Counted from the first letter of the stretch, positions 25,345 through 37,316 are shown. The stretch: 64,000 nt of DNA from Penicillium oxalicum (GCF_001723175.1 NC_064650.1:4402001-4466000), one strand, 5' to 3'. The notes: generated from the letters alone by a model not told the origin. Numbers and translations: made by a program.

Positions 25345-25944
25345 AAAACAAAGACAAGAACCATCCGCATCGTGGCCGACTGCGGGCCTCATTTGCGTGG
25401 AAAATTAGCCGATCCACGACCGTGCGAGATCCAACGGTAAAACAGATCGGTACACCTCGAGAAGAGGATCTCAGTGAATAGCACATTCGTATATATTATA
25501 TCATATGCAGGTACTACTGTAGTTAGGTTCGGAAATCAACGGCAGCATAGACGGCTAGTACCAAGAGTTAGTTGTGGGGCTTCTTGTTGATAATGATGGC
25601 TTCAGACTAACCCTGCTCATCCCCGGGACTCGTGAGAGTAACGTACTGTACTTAGTTACTTACTACCTATTGCAATCTGCCAACATGAAATGATCAAGGA
25701 GCTCGAGCGATGTTTTTGGGGACCCGCACATCCTACCCACTTCATGAGTAGAGGAGGGCTCCCCAGGTCTTATCGGTCCAAAAGTACCTGTTTGCTCTAA
25801 AAAGTACGGGGGATCTTAAGAGGAAGAGTGAACATTTTGGAAAAAAAGACCAGCAGGGGGGGAGTTGTCTGGTTCTGGAGATTCACCCACTTTGATCAAT
25901 TGCATGACTATAACAGAGCCTCCTACTTGCGCTACCGGGGGATG

Positions 25945-25967
25945 TACACTGTATAGTATACAGTGTA
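25945..25967. repeat. Perfect palindrome, 11-bp arms around one base
   Basis: TACACTGTATA, then one G, then TATACAGTGTA. The adjoining bases up to about 25978 extend it into a second, imperfect palindrome sharing the right arm. It may be a protein-binding site or a cruciform-prone sequence. No known factor is assigned. Confidence 0.6.
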
Positions 25968-26902
25968 TACTATATAGTGCATAAGTATATAAAGTGGAGC
26001 TTTGGTCACCCTTGCTAGAGATGCGACCAACACAAGTCCCTGTTATCAGACTTAACTGCCTGCGGGTGGCTCGCAACGGGATACTCTTGATTCTCTTGTT
26101 GATTTTGAAAGGGTATAAGGGCTACGGGAGAGCAGCCGGATCGATTTAGTGTTGGTATTTGGTGTCTGCCATGCGATACTAAATTATGCTTATGACTAGG
26201 AGGTCCCGAGCAACTAGGAGGTAGCTGGAGGCTAATAGATTGCACAAGGAGGAAAGAATATCTTATCTATGGGCCTTTCGGGCATCGATTCGCGAGGAAG
26301 CCATAATGGTAGAGACCAAGATGGAGACAAGAGGCATGTAGCTAGGGAAATATACATCACAATAAAGCAGAAACACTCCAACTTGCACAACTACGAAGCT
26401 TATAGTCATACAGATCAGAAATGTGTAAATAGGACAGGTCTCTAGCAATTTTGCACACAGAATGGTATCCACTGAAAAGAACTTACTATTTTACGAGGAA
26501 GGCGGCTACCAGGCTCCACGACTACTTGACGTCCCCAAGCAAATAGGCATAGGAAGACCAGTATTCAAACCATTGTCAAATCAATAGTACATCATAGCCC
26601 CCTTCTATCCAATGACTAATCCGAACAAATTTTTCCTAGTGCTGACACACACACACACAGAAAAGAGAAAAAGTCATAGGATCTGTGGCCGAGATGATGG
26701 CTGGAAAGGGAGAAATCAACTAACATCAATTAAAAGGGGGTCGACTGGAACGTGAGGAAGATGGAAAAAGCGAGGGGGGAGCACCTTTGACTACACTAGT
26801 CAGCTTACAGGAATCGTTAATTTTTTTGGTTTTTTTGCTTGATTTTTTTTATCTTATGGCAGAAAAACGGCGCTTCACATTAGTCTCATGCGATGAGGAT
26901 CA

Positions 26903-26925
26903 GGGGGGGGGGGGGGGGGGGGGGG
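26903..26925. repeat. Homopolymer run G23
   Basis: Twenty-three consecutive G on the plus strand, the third long G/C run in the gene desert. Confidence 0.85.
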
Positions 26926-28384
26926 CTCTTCCCTAAAAGGATCGCTGTATGACAGTCGGACATGCGTGATGAGACAATGTCTGGTTTCAAGATACAACTG
27001 CCTGATCTATTATGCTCCCGATATATTCCTACCTAGGAATTAAATCAAGTGAGTTCCTGGAAACATTAACTAGCAACCGAGTTGAGCCAATAGGGTCGAT
27101 GCTGAGGTACTCGGTGTGGACGAGAGAGCTTGCCTATAAATCAGGGTACTAAGATTGTTCCCGTCTCGAGCTTGACACGTTCCCTTTTTTTTTGGCCTCC
27201 TAAAGGAGTGAGTGTGAGGTGTTGGTTTTTGTGTCTTGTGATAACAAGGTAGTTCATGTGTGGTCTTGTACTTTTGTGAAGTCGCGGATAAAGCTCTATG
27301 ATGGGCCGTCAATGTAGTATTGACTAAGTTCAAGGTCGCTCAGTAAAGCTGTATTGTGTCTCCTTCCCCTGCCGGTGGCCGGCAGGATGGCGGGATACGG
27401 GCTTGTGTCGCGCGGACCATACATTAAGCACAATACAGTCCCTCTGAATAGTCCGAATATGCAAATTAAAGAAAAAAAGATGGTGAGCCATTGAATATGA
27501 TTGTTTGAAACGATCAGAGTCAGCATTGAATTCAAAGAATCTCAAAGCGGAAGAGAATAATGTATTGAGACTATTTCATCTTAATCTATACTTCGTAGTA
27601 GAACGGATGGACGCCATTACACACTAAACGGTCGCCAGGACCGGTGGATCACACTCAACTCAATGGTCACTCAATCAGACACAACACCGATCGCGAATAC
27701 AAAGAGTCAAGAAAGAAATCTCAAGAAATCTCATAGCACTCGAAAGGTGATCAAAGCTGCTTCCATGAAAAAGCTAAAGAGTAAACAGTCCTGATAACAC
27801 ACCATCTGGTGTGGAAAACACCTTCACAAGACCTCCCTCTCAAACGCCCAAATGCCTAACCCACCCCAATGCAATTCCAGCCAGGTTGGAATGAATGAAA
27901 AAATAAAAAATAAACATGGAATACAGCATGAAGCAAGATCATTAGAAACAAGCATAATTGTCTCCTGGAAAATGAGACGAATCAATGGTGTTACAAAAGG
28001 CATTTCCAGCTCCTGCTTGCCCCGTTTCACCAGCAGTGACCAAGGAATTACAGCGTACGGAATAGATGGACGTGACACCAGTCCATCATGCTCCGTCTTA
28101 TCTTCTATCGTCACTTCTCAGTTCGCATGGTCGAGTTCGTGAAATTGCTTGTATGCTGTCTTCATGTGGATCCGATCATCGAGAGCCGAGGCGCGACGGG
28201 GAAAACAACTCCGGACTCACACAATTCGTGCGTTGATCCTGTCCACCAGCGATCGACCCAAAGCCAAAATCAACGTCACCCGAGAAAACACACTTGGTGA
28301 CACAACAAAGTCGTCTTGGGGAATTTTTGGATCCAGCTGGGCTCACCCTTTTGAAGACATCTTTCTTCTGAATGATGTAAAGGT

Positions 28385-31293
28385 CTATGTCCGCCCGCCA
28401 TCTCCTCCATTTCTTGATGGCGACATCATCTCAGGATGCTGCTGAGCAAGGGCAGCAGGACCCAATGGCGGAATTCGATTCAGGGAGGGAGACGACATCG
28501 GGTGGGCTTGGCCGGTGACCGAAAATGCTTGTCCATGGCCAAAGGCAGCATTTTCTCGTTGACGACGCTCCTCCTGCTCGGGTGTCATGCACTTAATGGG
28601 AGCTGGGATGGGCGCGTCGGGCGAGCTTCGGCCCATCAATTTGGGGCTCGGCTCTAACCTGCGGATCGGAGGCAGCACAGGTGCCCCGGCCATCCCGCCT
28701 GCAGTGATGGGCCGAGGAGATTGCTTGGTTGGGCTGATTCCGGACATGCCCATCCCATGCGAGCTACGAGGAGGAGAAGAATTGTTCCCGTTTGGAGTGG
28801 CCGTGGACGAGAACGAAGGGTAATTGCTGGACATGGCGTGGTTTCCACCACCATACCCAGATTGCGGTCGGGGCGTGGCGTAGCTGTCGAACGACGACCG
28901 CTGTCCAGGCCCAGTTGCCAAGCTGCCCGACGGAACACCCGCGAGAGGCCCTACATCGTGGTTTCCCTGCGAGGGAGACATCGACGGATGATTTGTCGCC
29001 GGACCATATCCAGACGGGGAAGACGAGGGCCGACCGGACTGGAAAGACCCAAGAGAGGGAAGATGATGCCCGGGCTGCATCGGGGGCAAGGCATGCGAGC
29101 CAGAGCCAGTTTCGAAGAGAGAGGATTTGATGGGTGACAACTGAGCAGATCCGTTGGAACCCTTTGAGGGCGAGAAGGGTGGCCGTGGAGGGCTCGATGA
29201 GGGTAGATTAGAGTCAGCTCTAGGCCGGGGGAGACGTTGAGGCGAGGAGGGGATGTGGAATTGTTGCTGTCCCTGCATGAAGGATGGATTCTGAGCTGAA
29301 AGCGAGGGGAGACCAGGCTGAGAATCAAGCCTTCCATGTGATTCATCTTGAATCCGAGACAAAGCATCGTGGCTTTGTTTCGTTGGGGAAGACATTATCT
29401 GCCGTTCCTCCTCCGGTCGGGTCTCTTTCATTGTCCCCGACGGCGAAGGGGTCGTGCTGACTCGGAACTTCAAGGGTGGAAGTTTGGGCCGATTAGCTTC
29501 CTCTTCTTTCTGCTTGCAGTCGGCGCAGATGAAATGGAAGTCGTCCTTTTCGGCATCTTCCTTCTTAATTCCAAGGCAGTTACTGTGTTGCCACACGTTA
29601 CATTTCTCGCATGCGACGCTGTGGCTTCCGTCGTCCTAAATTCACATATTAGTATCGCATGGAACTATCTAACCTAGAGTTTCAAAAAACTTACCAGGTT
29701 CTCGCCGTGGATACCGCAACCTGAACAGTCAAAGATCCACTCATCTTCCTCGGTGAGGGCTGCCAGGTTCTTCTGCGACCGCTCCATCTCCGCCTTGAGG
29801 TGCCGAGCAGAGACTCGACCCTCCCCACGCTCGAGCTTCTCCTGTTCGGTGGCCAGGCGCTCGAGTTCGGCCTCATGCAAGATGCGCTTGTGCTCGCGAT
29901 CTTTGATCCGTTGCTCGCGAGTCATCATTCTGGACTTGCGCTCATGTTCCATCTGCTTCTGCCGAGCCTGCTCCTTTCGAGCCTCGGCCAAGTCAGCTTC
30001 CCTCTTGCGAGCTGCCTCGGCGGCTTCGCGATCAGCACGCTCTTTTTCTTCCTTGGCAGCCAGTCGGCTAGATCGCTTGGCCCCAGCAAGCATTTGCATT
30101 TGCTGCAGCTCCTTCTCTCGCTTGATCCGTTTGCGTTGTTGAGCCTCCTCTGCCTTCTCCAGCAAGGGGAGAATGTGCTCCTCAATTTGACTGCGCAAAT
30201 ACTTGTCATCCGCATCCTTACTTTTGCGAATGGTATCCAGGAATGCGTTGTATTCGGGAAGGGTCACGGCGACGCATTCCCATTTGAAGTTAGGGAAGAC
30301 GTCGACCTCATTCCCATTAAGCTGCTCCGTTTCGGACTGCTCATCGGCACCCGCGGCGGAGAATCGCTTCGAAGCACGGGATCCACGTGAGGTTCTGGAT
30401 TTTGGCTTTTTCTTAGGTCGTTGCGGCGCAGGGATAGGAGGGTCTGTTCGGCGATAAAGTCGGTTGTCGTCAAGGACATAGTAGGATCGCCCGTCATGGT
30501 CATACCCAAATTCTTCAATGCGCTAAGGTCAAGTCAACATTCACGGCCAATTCAAAAGTGCTCATTCGACTTGCGCTCCACAAACTTACCCACTCCAACT
30601 GCTCCGAATCCTTCTTCTCGGGCATTTTTTCACGGATGCGATCCGGGTTCCAAAAAGTCCACACAGACAACTGCTGCAAGACACTGAGTTTGGTGAAGAT
30701 ATCAAAGTCCAAAAACCGAAGGGGCATGTCTTCATAGCCGAACGGGTTGGTCAGATGCGGAGCTTTCGCATTGTATTGGCGTCTAGTGTACTCGTCGAAA
30801 TTCTCAAATCTGTAAAGAAAGATCGTCAGATCCTGCGACCCTCAAATACCCGGAAACATCCCAGCGAGATTTCACTCACGTTAAGCCACGGTGCGACGAC
30901 ACCCATTTGAGCAAGCACAGTCCGATTTCGAGCAACTCGTAGGAAGGTTCGGGCTTGAGGCACTCATCCTCGAGATCCTGGGTATCAATACTAAAATTAG
31001 CTTCAAGTGAACTTACGAGAGAACGTGATATTAAAGCCAGGCAATCGAGCGAGAGATAAAGCGACACGCATCTCGTTCTTGTCGGGTTGCGCGTCGATCA
31101 AAGGCCGATTTCCACATACCTCGATGCCGAAGTCCTCGTCAATCTTCATGAGCTTGCCAAATATGTGGATGTATTGCATAACATTAGCAAATTGCCAGCT
31201 ACTCCGAAGGCGCTGAAGCAGACCGGGTGCTTCGTTGCTCTGCTCTTCAGAGACATCGATGGCTTCCGAGCGGCTGCGCTTTCGCGGTCCCAT
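28385..31293 (-). CDS. PHD-finger chromatin protein
   Basis: A probable nuclear histone-reading subunit of a chromatin complex. Five exons, 31293-31120, 30977-30880, 30809-30590, 30522-29695 and 29635-28385, join in frame for 856 residues. The N-terminal ~160 residues are helical (for example LLQRLRSSWQFANVMQYIHIFGKL) and recall the DDT/WHIM-type region of Rsf1-like remodelling proteins; this is inference. A charged coiled coil covers about residues 260-420. The PHD finger spans the last intron, about residues 425-480: ligand pairs C-x2-C (CSGC), CEKC, H-x2-C (HSNC) and CADC, with the usual aromatic residue before the histidine (VWQH). The remaining C-terminus is Pro/Ser/Gly-rich and likely disordered. 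ATG 31293 (MGPRKRSRSEA) is the first in frame and gives a basic start. An E-box/CRE-like cluster lies about 240 bp upstream. Confidence 0.85.
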
Positions 31294-32374
31294 CGCGGCG
31301 GGACAGGGCCGTAGGGCCGAGTATTCAGCAGAAAATAATCAGCGAGGGATGGGTAGGTGATGGGCAAAGACTTCGAGTGTGCTGATTTGAGTGCGAGTAA
31401 TCTTGCAAATGGAAAGAAAAAAGAACAAATTGCGACGACAGTCAGGTACGGCGTGAGTCGACTTTCTTTTTTTTCCCTTATCTGTGTAAGAGGCGACGAG
31501 GGAGGAGGGCAATGCGGGAAGCGCGTCGAGACAGTTACGTCACGTGACACGTGACCGGCGCGTTTGCGAGAAAGTCAATGCTAACTGGTGATGCAGGCCA
31601 ATGGGCGCGAAGATGTTGACATGCAAAGATTAGGGGGGAACATATGTGGGTGTGTCTCTTCTTACAAGATGGATATGCTTTGACTTCACGATGGAAATTT
31701 CATTTCTTCCGAGACCTCCACTCTTGAATAATAATCAATCTCAATAATGACAAAATACATTTTGTGCACCAATATACAGGGGAAAACAAAAGAAAAAAAA
31801 AAGTGAACGCAACAAAACTTGAAGGAAGAAAGCAAAACAGAAATAGACTAATTCATGGTATCTCGGGCTCAAATGTCTATCTCATAGAGCAATAGTTAGC
31901 AGGGCCGTCAAGGGACGAGAGTAATGCAACGACAGCGCCAATGTGAACCCCTCCACGCCACCCGAGTGTTAGCGCCACAATGAAGATCAAGGATGAAAGT
32001 TGCTGAGACAAAAATCATGAATCAAGGGAGGACGAAAACCAAATGCAAGAAGAGGCATGAACGACGTACGAATACATGAGGATCCTCCTATCAAAATCAA
32101 AATCAAACAAATCCCACAGAGAGAGAAAGAGCCCCAGGAAAAAGAAAAACAATGCGCAGCAAATCAAGCAAAATTGGAGAAAAGCCAAGATTAATCAACC
32201 TGCACCGAGCACGCGGCGACTGGTCTTGCTGTATCAATCGGGTACAGATTGACCATGAACTTTTTGCGCCTGTATATGTGTGTGACCGATACTCGCCTGA
32301 AACCTATCCCATGCATATCGTGACGTGTGAACAAGAAGGATATCCCGCGCAGAAATAGAAAGCGTTTTCGTGTT
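31294..32374. other. Intergenic, PHD gene promoter and Caf40 3' flank
   Basis: About 1.08 kb. The left part holds the promoter of the PHD gene. The right part is AT-rich 3' flank of the Caf40 gene. No additional gene is seen. Confidence 0.55.
31535..31553. promoter_or_regulatory. Overlapping CRE-like site and two CACGTG E-boxes
   Basis: TTACGTCA at 31535-31542 overlaps CACGTG at 31541-31546, and a second CACGTG follows at 31548-31553. The first is a bZIP (CRE/AP-1-like) half-palindrome and the second type is bound by bHLH factors in fungi. The cluster is 242-260 bp upstream of the PHD gene start codon, a normal promoter distance. The factors that bind are inferred from motif knowledge only. 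Confidence 0.55.
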
Positions 32375-33785
32375 TTACATGGCCGCCGAGGCCCCATCAG
32401 AGACATTGTCTGATAAGTTGATGAGCAGCTGAGCAAGGCAGCGCTTGGTAGCTGCATCGTCGCGGAGGACAGAGGAGAAGGTTGCATCTCGGAGAGGTTC
32501 AGGGAGACATTGCCGCAATGCCTCACGAGCCCGGCTGTTGTCACTAAGGCTGTTTCGAAGCTGTCAGCAGACGACCGGTGGTACAGGTGGTCCCAACCAA
32601 AGAAAAAGACACTTACCGAAGGAAACAGCGCACGACGTGCTTGAGGAGCCGGACTGTCTGCTGTTCGACCAACTGGGTGACCATATTGCTGAGGACGGTC
32701 CCCACAGCATAAAATCGCTCATAGGTGGCGCAGATATACGCGAGACCAATGTCATCGAGCAGAATTTTCTGCACAATGAAAATTGCGACTGTTTTGCTTA
32801 ATTCTGACCCGGTCTCCATGATACGAAGACACAGTGGGATAATTTCAGTGGTGAGCAGGAAGTTGATCACATCTGAAGAATCATTCTTCACCAATGCGCC
32901 AATCACGCCCAAGGATGTAAGGCGGAGGTACTCAAATGGCCGCGACTTCGAAGTCGTGTTCAAGAAAGGGTAGAGGAACAAAGGGATGTGCGCTAGACAG
33001 GTCGGAGATGAAGGCGTTAGCGAGGCCTTTCGGGCCTGCCATATTCGGCATTGGGGCGAGGAATTCGCTTACCATTCAGGAAAAGGGTTCGTGTCTCGTT
33101 GTGGGATGCGACGCACTGAAGAAGCGCCAGCGCATTGCAAACTCGGTTTGATGCCGCCGCCGTCAACTGTGAGGGGTTCAGAAGCGGATACACAGAGATG
33201 ATCTCCTGCAGAAGAGCAGTCATCACACCTGTGAGAATGACGTCCACTAGTTAGTCACGGTCGGAGCCTAGGTCGACTCTGAACAGCCAAGAGAGACATA
33301 CCGAAAGAGTGCCAAATGACCAGGGCCAACTCGGGAACCTGCTCTCGCTTCTTGCTTAGTTCCATCAAGGCCGCCTCTCGACGAGCGGGGTCCAGCAGTT
33401 CCGCAACCCAGATGAAGACCTTTCGGTTCTCCTCGCTGATACCGCCATCCATGACCGAGACAGCATTCGCAAGACCTTCACCGCCCATGTTGCCAACGCC
33501 CCCAGCATTTTGGACAGGATTGGAAGCGCCGTTGCCAGTCATTGCCAGTCGGCTATAGTGCTGCTGTTGTTGCGCCGCGGCAGCGGCGGCTTGTACTTGG
33601 GCATGCTGTTGAGCGACTAGAGAAGCATGTTGCTGCTGATGCTGATGCTGGGGATGTGGCTGCGCCTGATGGTGCTGTTGCTGCTGCTGCTGTTGCTGTT
33701 GCTGCTGGTGTTGCAGCCATGTCGGATCAGCCTGAGGGTACTGGTGCTGATGGGAAAAGACGTGCTGGCTCTGCGCTTGTAGCAT
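32375..33785 (-). CDS. caf40: CCR4-NOT complex subunit Caf40/CNOT9 (Rcd1)
   Basis: An armadillo-repeat scaffold subunit of the CCR4-NOT deadenylase, acting in mRNA decay. Four exons are 33785-33302, 33228-33073, 32992-32617 and 32549-32375, with introns of 73, 80 and 67 nt and 396 residues in all. The Rcd1 core begins near [25 protein letters not shown] and runs through [24 protein letters not shown] and [15 protein letters not shown] to the end; it is clearly conserved. The N-terminus is a Gln/His-rich low-complexity region coded by CAG/CAA runs near 33671-33706. The frame is open 26 codons further upstream (..LWSDRRPPNPFGVL..) but has no ATG there and meets a stop at about 33915, so I take the first in-frame ATG, 33785. 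An unseen upstream exon or a one-base error is possible. Confidence 0.92.
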
Positions 33786-34863
33786 GGCGAGCGGCGATGA
33801 CTCGGAGGTCAGGTTTCGTAAGACTCCGAAAGGATTGGGGGGGCGGCGGTCGGACCACAGCGCCAAGAACGAGATGTGCGCGGTTTGATTGTGACAGAAA
33901 CGATGTCAGCAGCGTTGCCTCTGCTCAAGGGTCATTGATTGCTTGTTGCGGTGAGATACAGGGCGGATAATAGGGCGATGGATGGTAAAGAGGGAGGGAG
34001 ATGAGGAGGGAGAGAAGTTCGGGTCGGAAAGGCGGGGAGAAATCACCGGGCGAGTAAGGTCCACTTAGCGTTTGTGTGTGATTGAAGCGGCGGGATATGC
34101 GATCTGCGGCTATAGTCACCCTTCTCCAAATTTACGGCAGACAATCACCGTCGGAGGCCTCACAGTACGCAGACAACTGGCCGAGGGAGAGAGATATTTT
34201 CACTAAATCCGTAGAGTGACGGGGTCAAAACCTTGAAAAGCAGCCCATCACCACACAGATTGTGGACTATAGGGAGTTGTGGACGCCTAATTTCATCGTC
34301 GTGCCTTACGGCTGATCAACCCGCCCAACGAGCGGAGAATACCGAGGTGATCCCTGACCTTTGTATGTATTTCAATTGTGCTAGACTTTCATATCCTCCT
34401 CATCAATGTAGGTGCTCTCTCTACACGTATATGCCTACTTTTTCCAGGTCAAGGGAATGACATCTGAGGACATCGGAAACTTAGTAGACATAGACTTAAT
34501 GACTAGGACAATCCATGTATGCGTCTGAAGATCGATGGGCATGTGTTGCATCAGTCCATATCGCCTGGTGGTAACGCAATTCCATGGGTAAACTCAAGAC
34601 TTCAAGAATAACAAAGGCTACCGATAATTGCAGCCTCAGTACGCGTATCAAATGTGAAGAGTATATCATCATAAAACATGTATCGGTCGTAATAGTACAT
34701 CAATCATCATGATATGGTAACAAAATCATGTCAACATCGCCCGCCTGCGCCATTCCCATGCATAAATAGCGCGTGTTCAACTTTGGATAAGAGAATTTGG
34801 CAAATTGGAACCCTGCCATTGGATTTTCAGATCAGGCGTCCCCCCCTGTCCAATGGATCCTTC
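33786..34863. other. Intergenic, Caf40 promoter
   Basis: About 1.08 kb holding the 5' region of Caf40 and the 3' flank of the cysteine-rich membrane protein. It includes 26 codons open in the Caf40 frame (33786-33866) of unknown status. No further gene. Confidence 0.5.
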
Positions 34864-36027
34864 TCAGCGTCGCGAGCTTCTCCGAGAGCGGCGGGATTGC
34901 CGTGTGTCTCTCGTTCGTCCTCCAGAACTTTCACTGCCTGTTCAGATTATTAGATGCCATCCCAAAGCGGGGTAAGAAATCAAGGGAAAAAGGAACTTAC
35001 TCCGAGTATAGTCTGAGTAATAGTAATATGAGCTGGGATAGGTGTAGTCCGTCTTATCATCATCGTCGTCCTGGTCCTTGCGACGCTTCAGTCCTAGACA
35101 CAGTGCCAGAGCTCCAAGAACAATGGCAATCTTGGCCCAGCTGAATTTGGACTTTTTCTCGCTCACTTCGCTCTCGGTACCGGCAGCTCCGGGCTTTGCA
35201 CCAAACCAGGTGCGTCTGGCCGGCGGAGGCCGACTGCCATGGGAGTGGTGGGAATAGCGCTCTTCAACGACGGTGGTTTCGCGTCTGCGGCGTTTGCGAA
35301 GACCCAAGGCTGCAAGCAGACCTTCCAGTGCACCCTTGAAACATATACACCCACAGAGTAGCAGGAGCAGAATGGCACCGACGATTGAACCGATGACAAT
35401 GCCGGCAATCGCACCGCCGCTCAGACCACTACTGCCGGCCGCCTTCACCCCGATCAATTCTGCGCCGTCGGTGCCGACGGGGGCGATGAACCCTTGCGTG
35501 GTGGTCGGAACGACTGTCTGAGTCACGGTGCTCTCACCGCTGGTGGTGGCTCGAACGCCCGGGGTGGCCTCGGCGCCCGTCACTGCGACTGACGAACTGG
35601 CCGTGATACACTCGCCATTCACACATTCCTGAGCGGCATCACAGCAGATCGGCCCGCAAGTGGACTCGCCCAGTTCAAGTTTACAGGTTCCCGTTGCCGT
35701 CGCTGTCGGCGCCGGGCCCTGCACATAGCTGCTGTACACGGATGTCATTGTTGACCGGTCCACCTCAGTCACGATAATGGTGGTCGTAAAGTATTCCCAT
35801 GAACCGCCGCTGCCCGAATCCATGCACACTGCTTGGTTGGCGGCGTTGGTAGCGCAAGCTTGGCTGGCACTACAGCAGATCTGACCAGCCCATCCGCAAG
35901 GATTAGCACATGTTGATCTCTCAAAGAGGTTGGCGCCAAAGGCGAATGGCCATGCGGTCGCAATGGGAACAAGATGAAGGAGGACGGCAAGTGTCGCCGG
36001 GACCGAGGCTTTGGATGAGGACCGCAT
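34864..36027 (-). CDS. Secreted-type cysteine-rich transmembrane protein
   Basis: Not a named family I can vouch for; similar fungal proteins are annotated only by domain. Two exons, 36027-35001 and 34937-34864, with a 63-nt intron (GTAAGT donor) give 366 residues. There is a signal peptide (VPATLAVLLHLVPIATAW). An extracellular part carries two cysteine modules: CANPCGWAGQICC with following Cys residues, and CGPICCDAAQECVNGEC. A Thr/Ser-rich stalk leads to a strong membrane segment (GAIAGIVIGSIVGAILLLLL). A cytoplasmic side with RKRRRRE follows, then a second hydrophobic stretch (AIVLGALALCLGL), an acidic D-run, a tyrosine-rich patch, and a short Ser/Arg tail coded by the last exon. Read without splicing, the tail would be different and stop at 34942. 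It could be a wall sensor or adhesion protein. It shares its Cys spacing with the next gene. Confidence 0.75.
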
Positions 36028-37316
36028 CGCTCAAGAATGATCCTGCGTCGTCAAAGTAGACTTCTCGTCGAGGAATGTGGGCAGTGTCGAGGAAGAGAGT
36101 CTCGAGGTCTCACAGGTTGACAACGCGGTTGACTGTGATGTACTTTCAGTCAAGGTGGGGTCCTGGATGAGTAGGTATACTCGTAGTGGGCTACTAGGTA
36201 CACCCCAGTCAATCACGACTGTCACGAAGCACGACGAATGTGTGTTACAATGTGCTCAAAATGATAAATGATATGAGAAAGCGAGAGATGGAATGTGAGC
36301 GAAGGAAAAAAAAATGTACAGAGCACAGCGAAGGAGAGGGGAAAAGCAAACACGGCCAGTGGACGGGATGGCGTTGCTGGGCAGGTTGATTCTATCCCCA
36401 GCCTCCTCATTGTCTAGCAACAAGCGTCTACCCAACCACCCGAATTTTGACCAGCCAATGACCACCAGATCGGAATACGATTTCTCCTTGCTCTACGATC
36501 TGAGAGACGGGCTGGATTTCCCGGGTTTGCCATCTTGATTTTGACTAGCGTCTGAGGCCTGACGACCAGCAGACCCATCTCTGATGGTGGTGTGCAGTTG
36601 TGCACAGGTACGAAATACTCCCCCGAAGGATCTTCGGGCAGGCTGGACTGCAAAGGTCCATCTCGTCAGCGGCCACCCTGCCCCGCCTCGTGGCAGCGAT
36701 CAACATGCGGATGCGATCGGATCTTTTCTGAGCCAGTCACGCAGATGAGCACAAATTGAGTTCTACCATTCCTTGAATGATCCCTTCTTCTTTAGTACGG
36801 AGGACTGTCAGGTACCTAAACTACCGGGCCAAATTCTCCTGCGGGAGTCGGATTATAGTCATTTCACTGCGGTAATCTGAGAACAACGGAGGGGAATACT
36901 CAGCCAAGCCGAGCGGGTTCCTGGCCTGAATTCGAGTTTACACAGGTACCTCTTGCAGCCCAATCATGTACCTACAGCGCACCTCATTCGTGGTTCTAAG
37001 GTCCAGGAACATGCAAGATTGTGGATGAAAAGGGTGGACCTAACGGTGCATTTGGCGTCGAGACCCTACCGGAGTGGAGGTCTTGCGTCGAATGTAAAGC
37101 GTTCCGAAAATACGGTGTGATATAATGAGTCATTTCTGCCCACCAAGAGGCGTATCAAGAGTATTCATCAAGCGGGAAAAGGGAGGACATCATCGACGTA
37201 AATCATAGACAGGAAAAGTCACAGAGGGGACAAGCAAGTGTACAGCGACCGCAAGAAAGAACCAAGTATGAGCAAGTATGGCAGCGTTGCCAGCACCGAA
37301 TCGTTAAATTCATCCA
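36028..37316. other. Intergenic, between the two cysteine-rich surface genes
   Basis: About 1.3 kb containing the promoter of the left gene and the 3' flank of the right one. Nothing else is recognised. Confidence 0.5.

Larger units (their letters stand above)
15219..28384. other. 13-kb gene desert upstream of the HMG-box gene
   Basis: Neither strand holds an ORF with recognisable protein features, although many frames of 60-200 codons exist, mostly rich in Ser, Pro and Arg or low in complexity. It lies 5' of the HMG-box gene and 3' of the PHD-finger gene, so by orientation most of it belongs to the HMG promoter or a long 5' leader. It contains the G25, C22 and G23 runs, GA microsatellites (18049-18071, 23424-23446), a C11 run at 20363-20373, a palindrome at 25945-25967 and a CA/TG hairpin at 24694-24751. 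A hydrophobic frame at 26263-26490 (-) could be a membrane-protein relic. Confidence 0.6.

Noticed and set aside
29800..30390. 196-codon plus-strand Leu-rich frame
   Set aside because: It lies opposite the charged coiled coil of the PHD-finger gene and is an antisense shadow.
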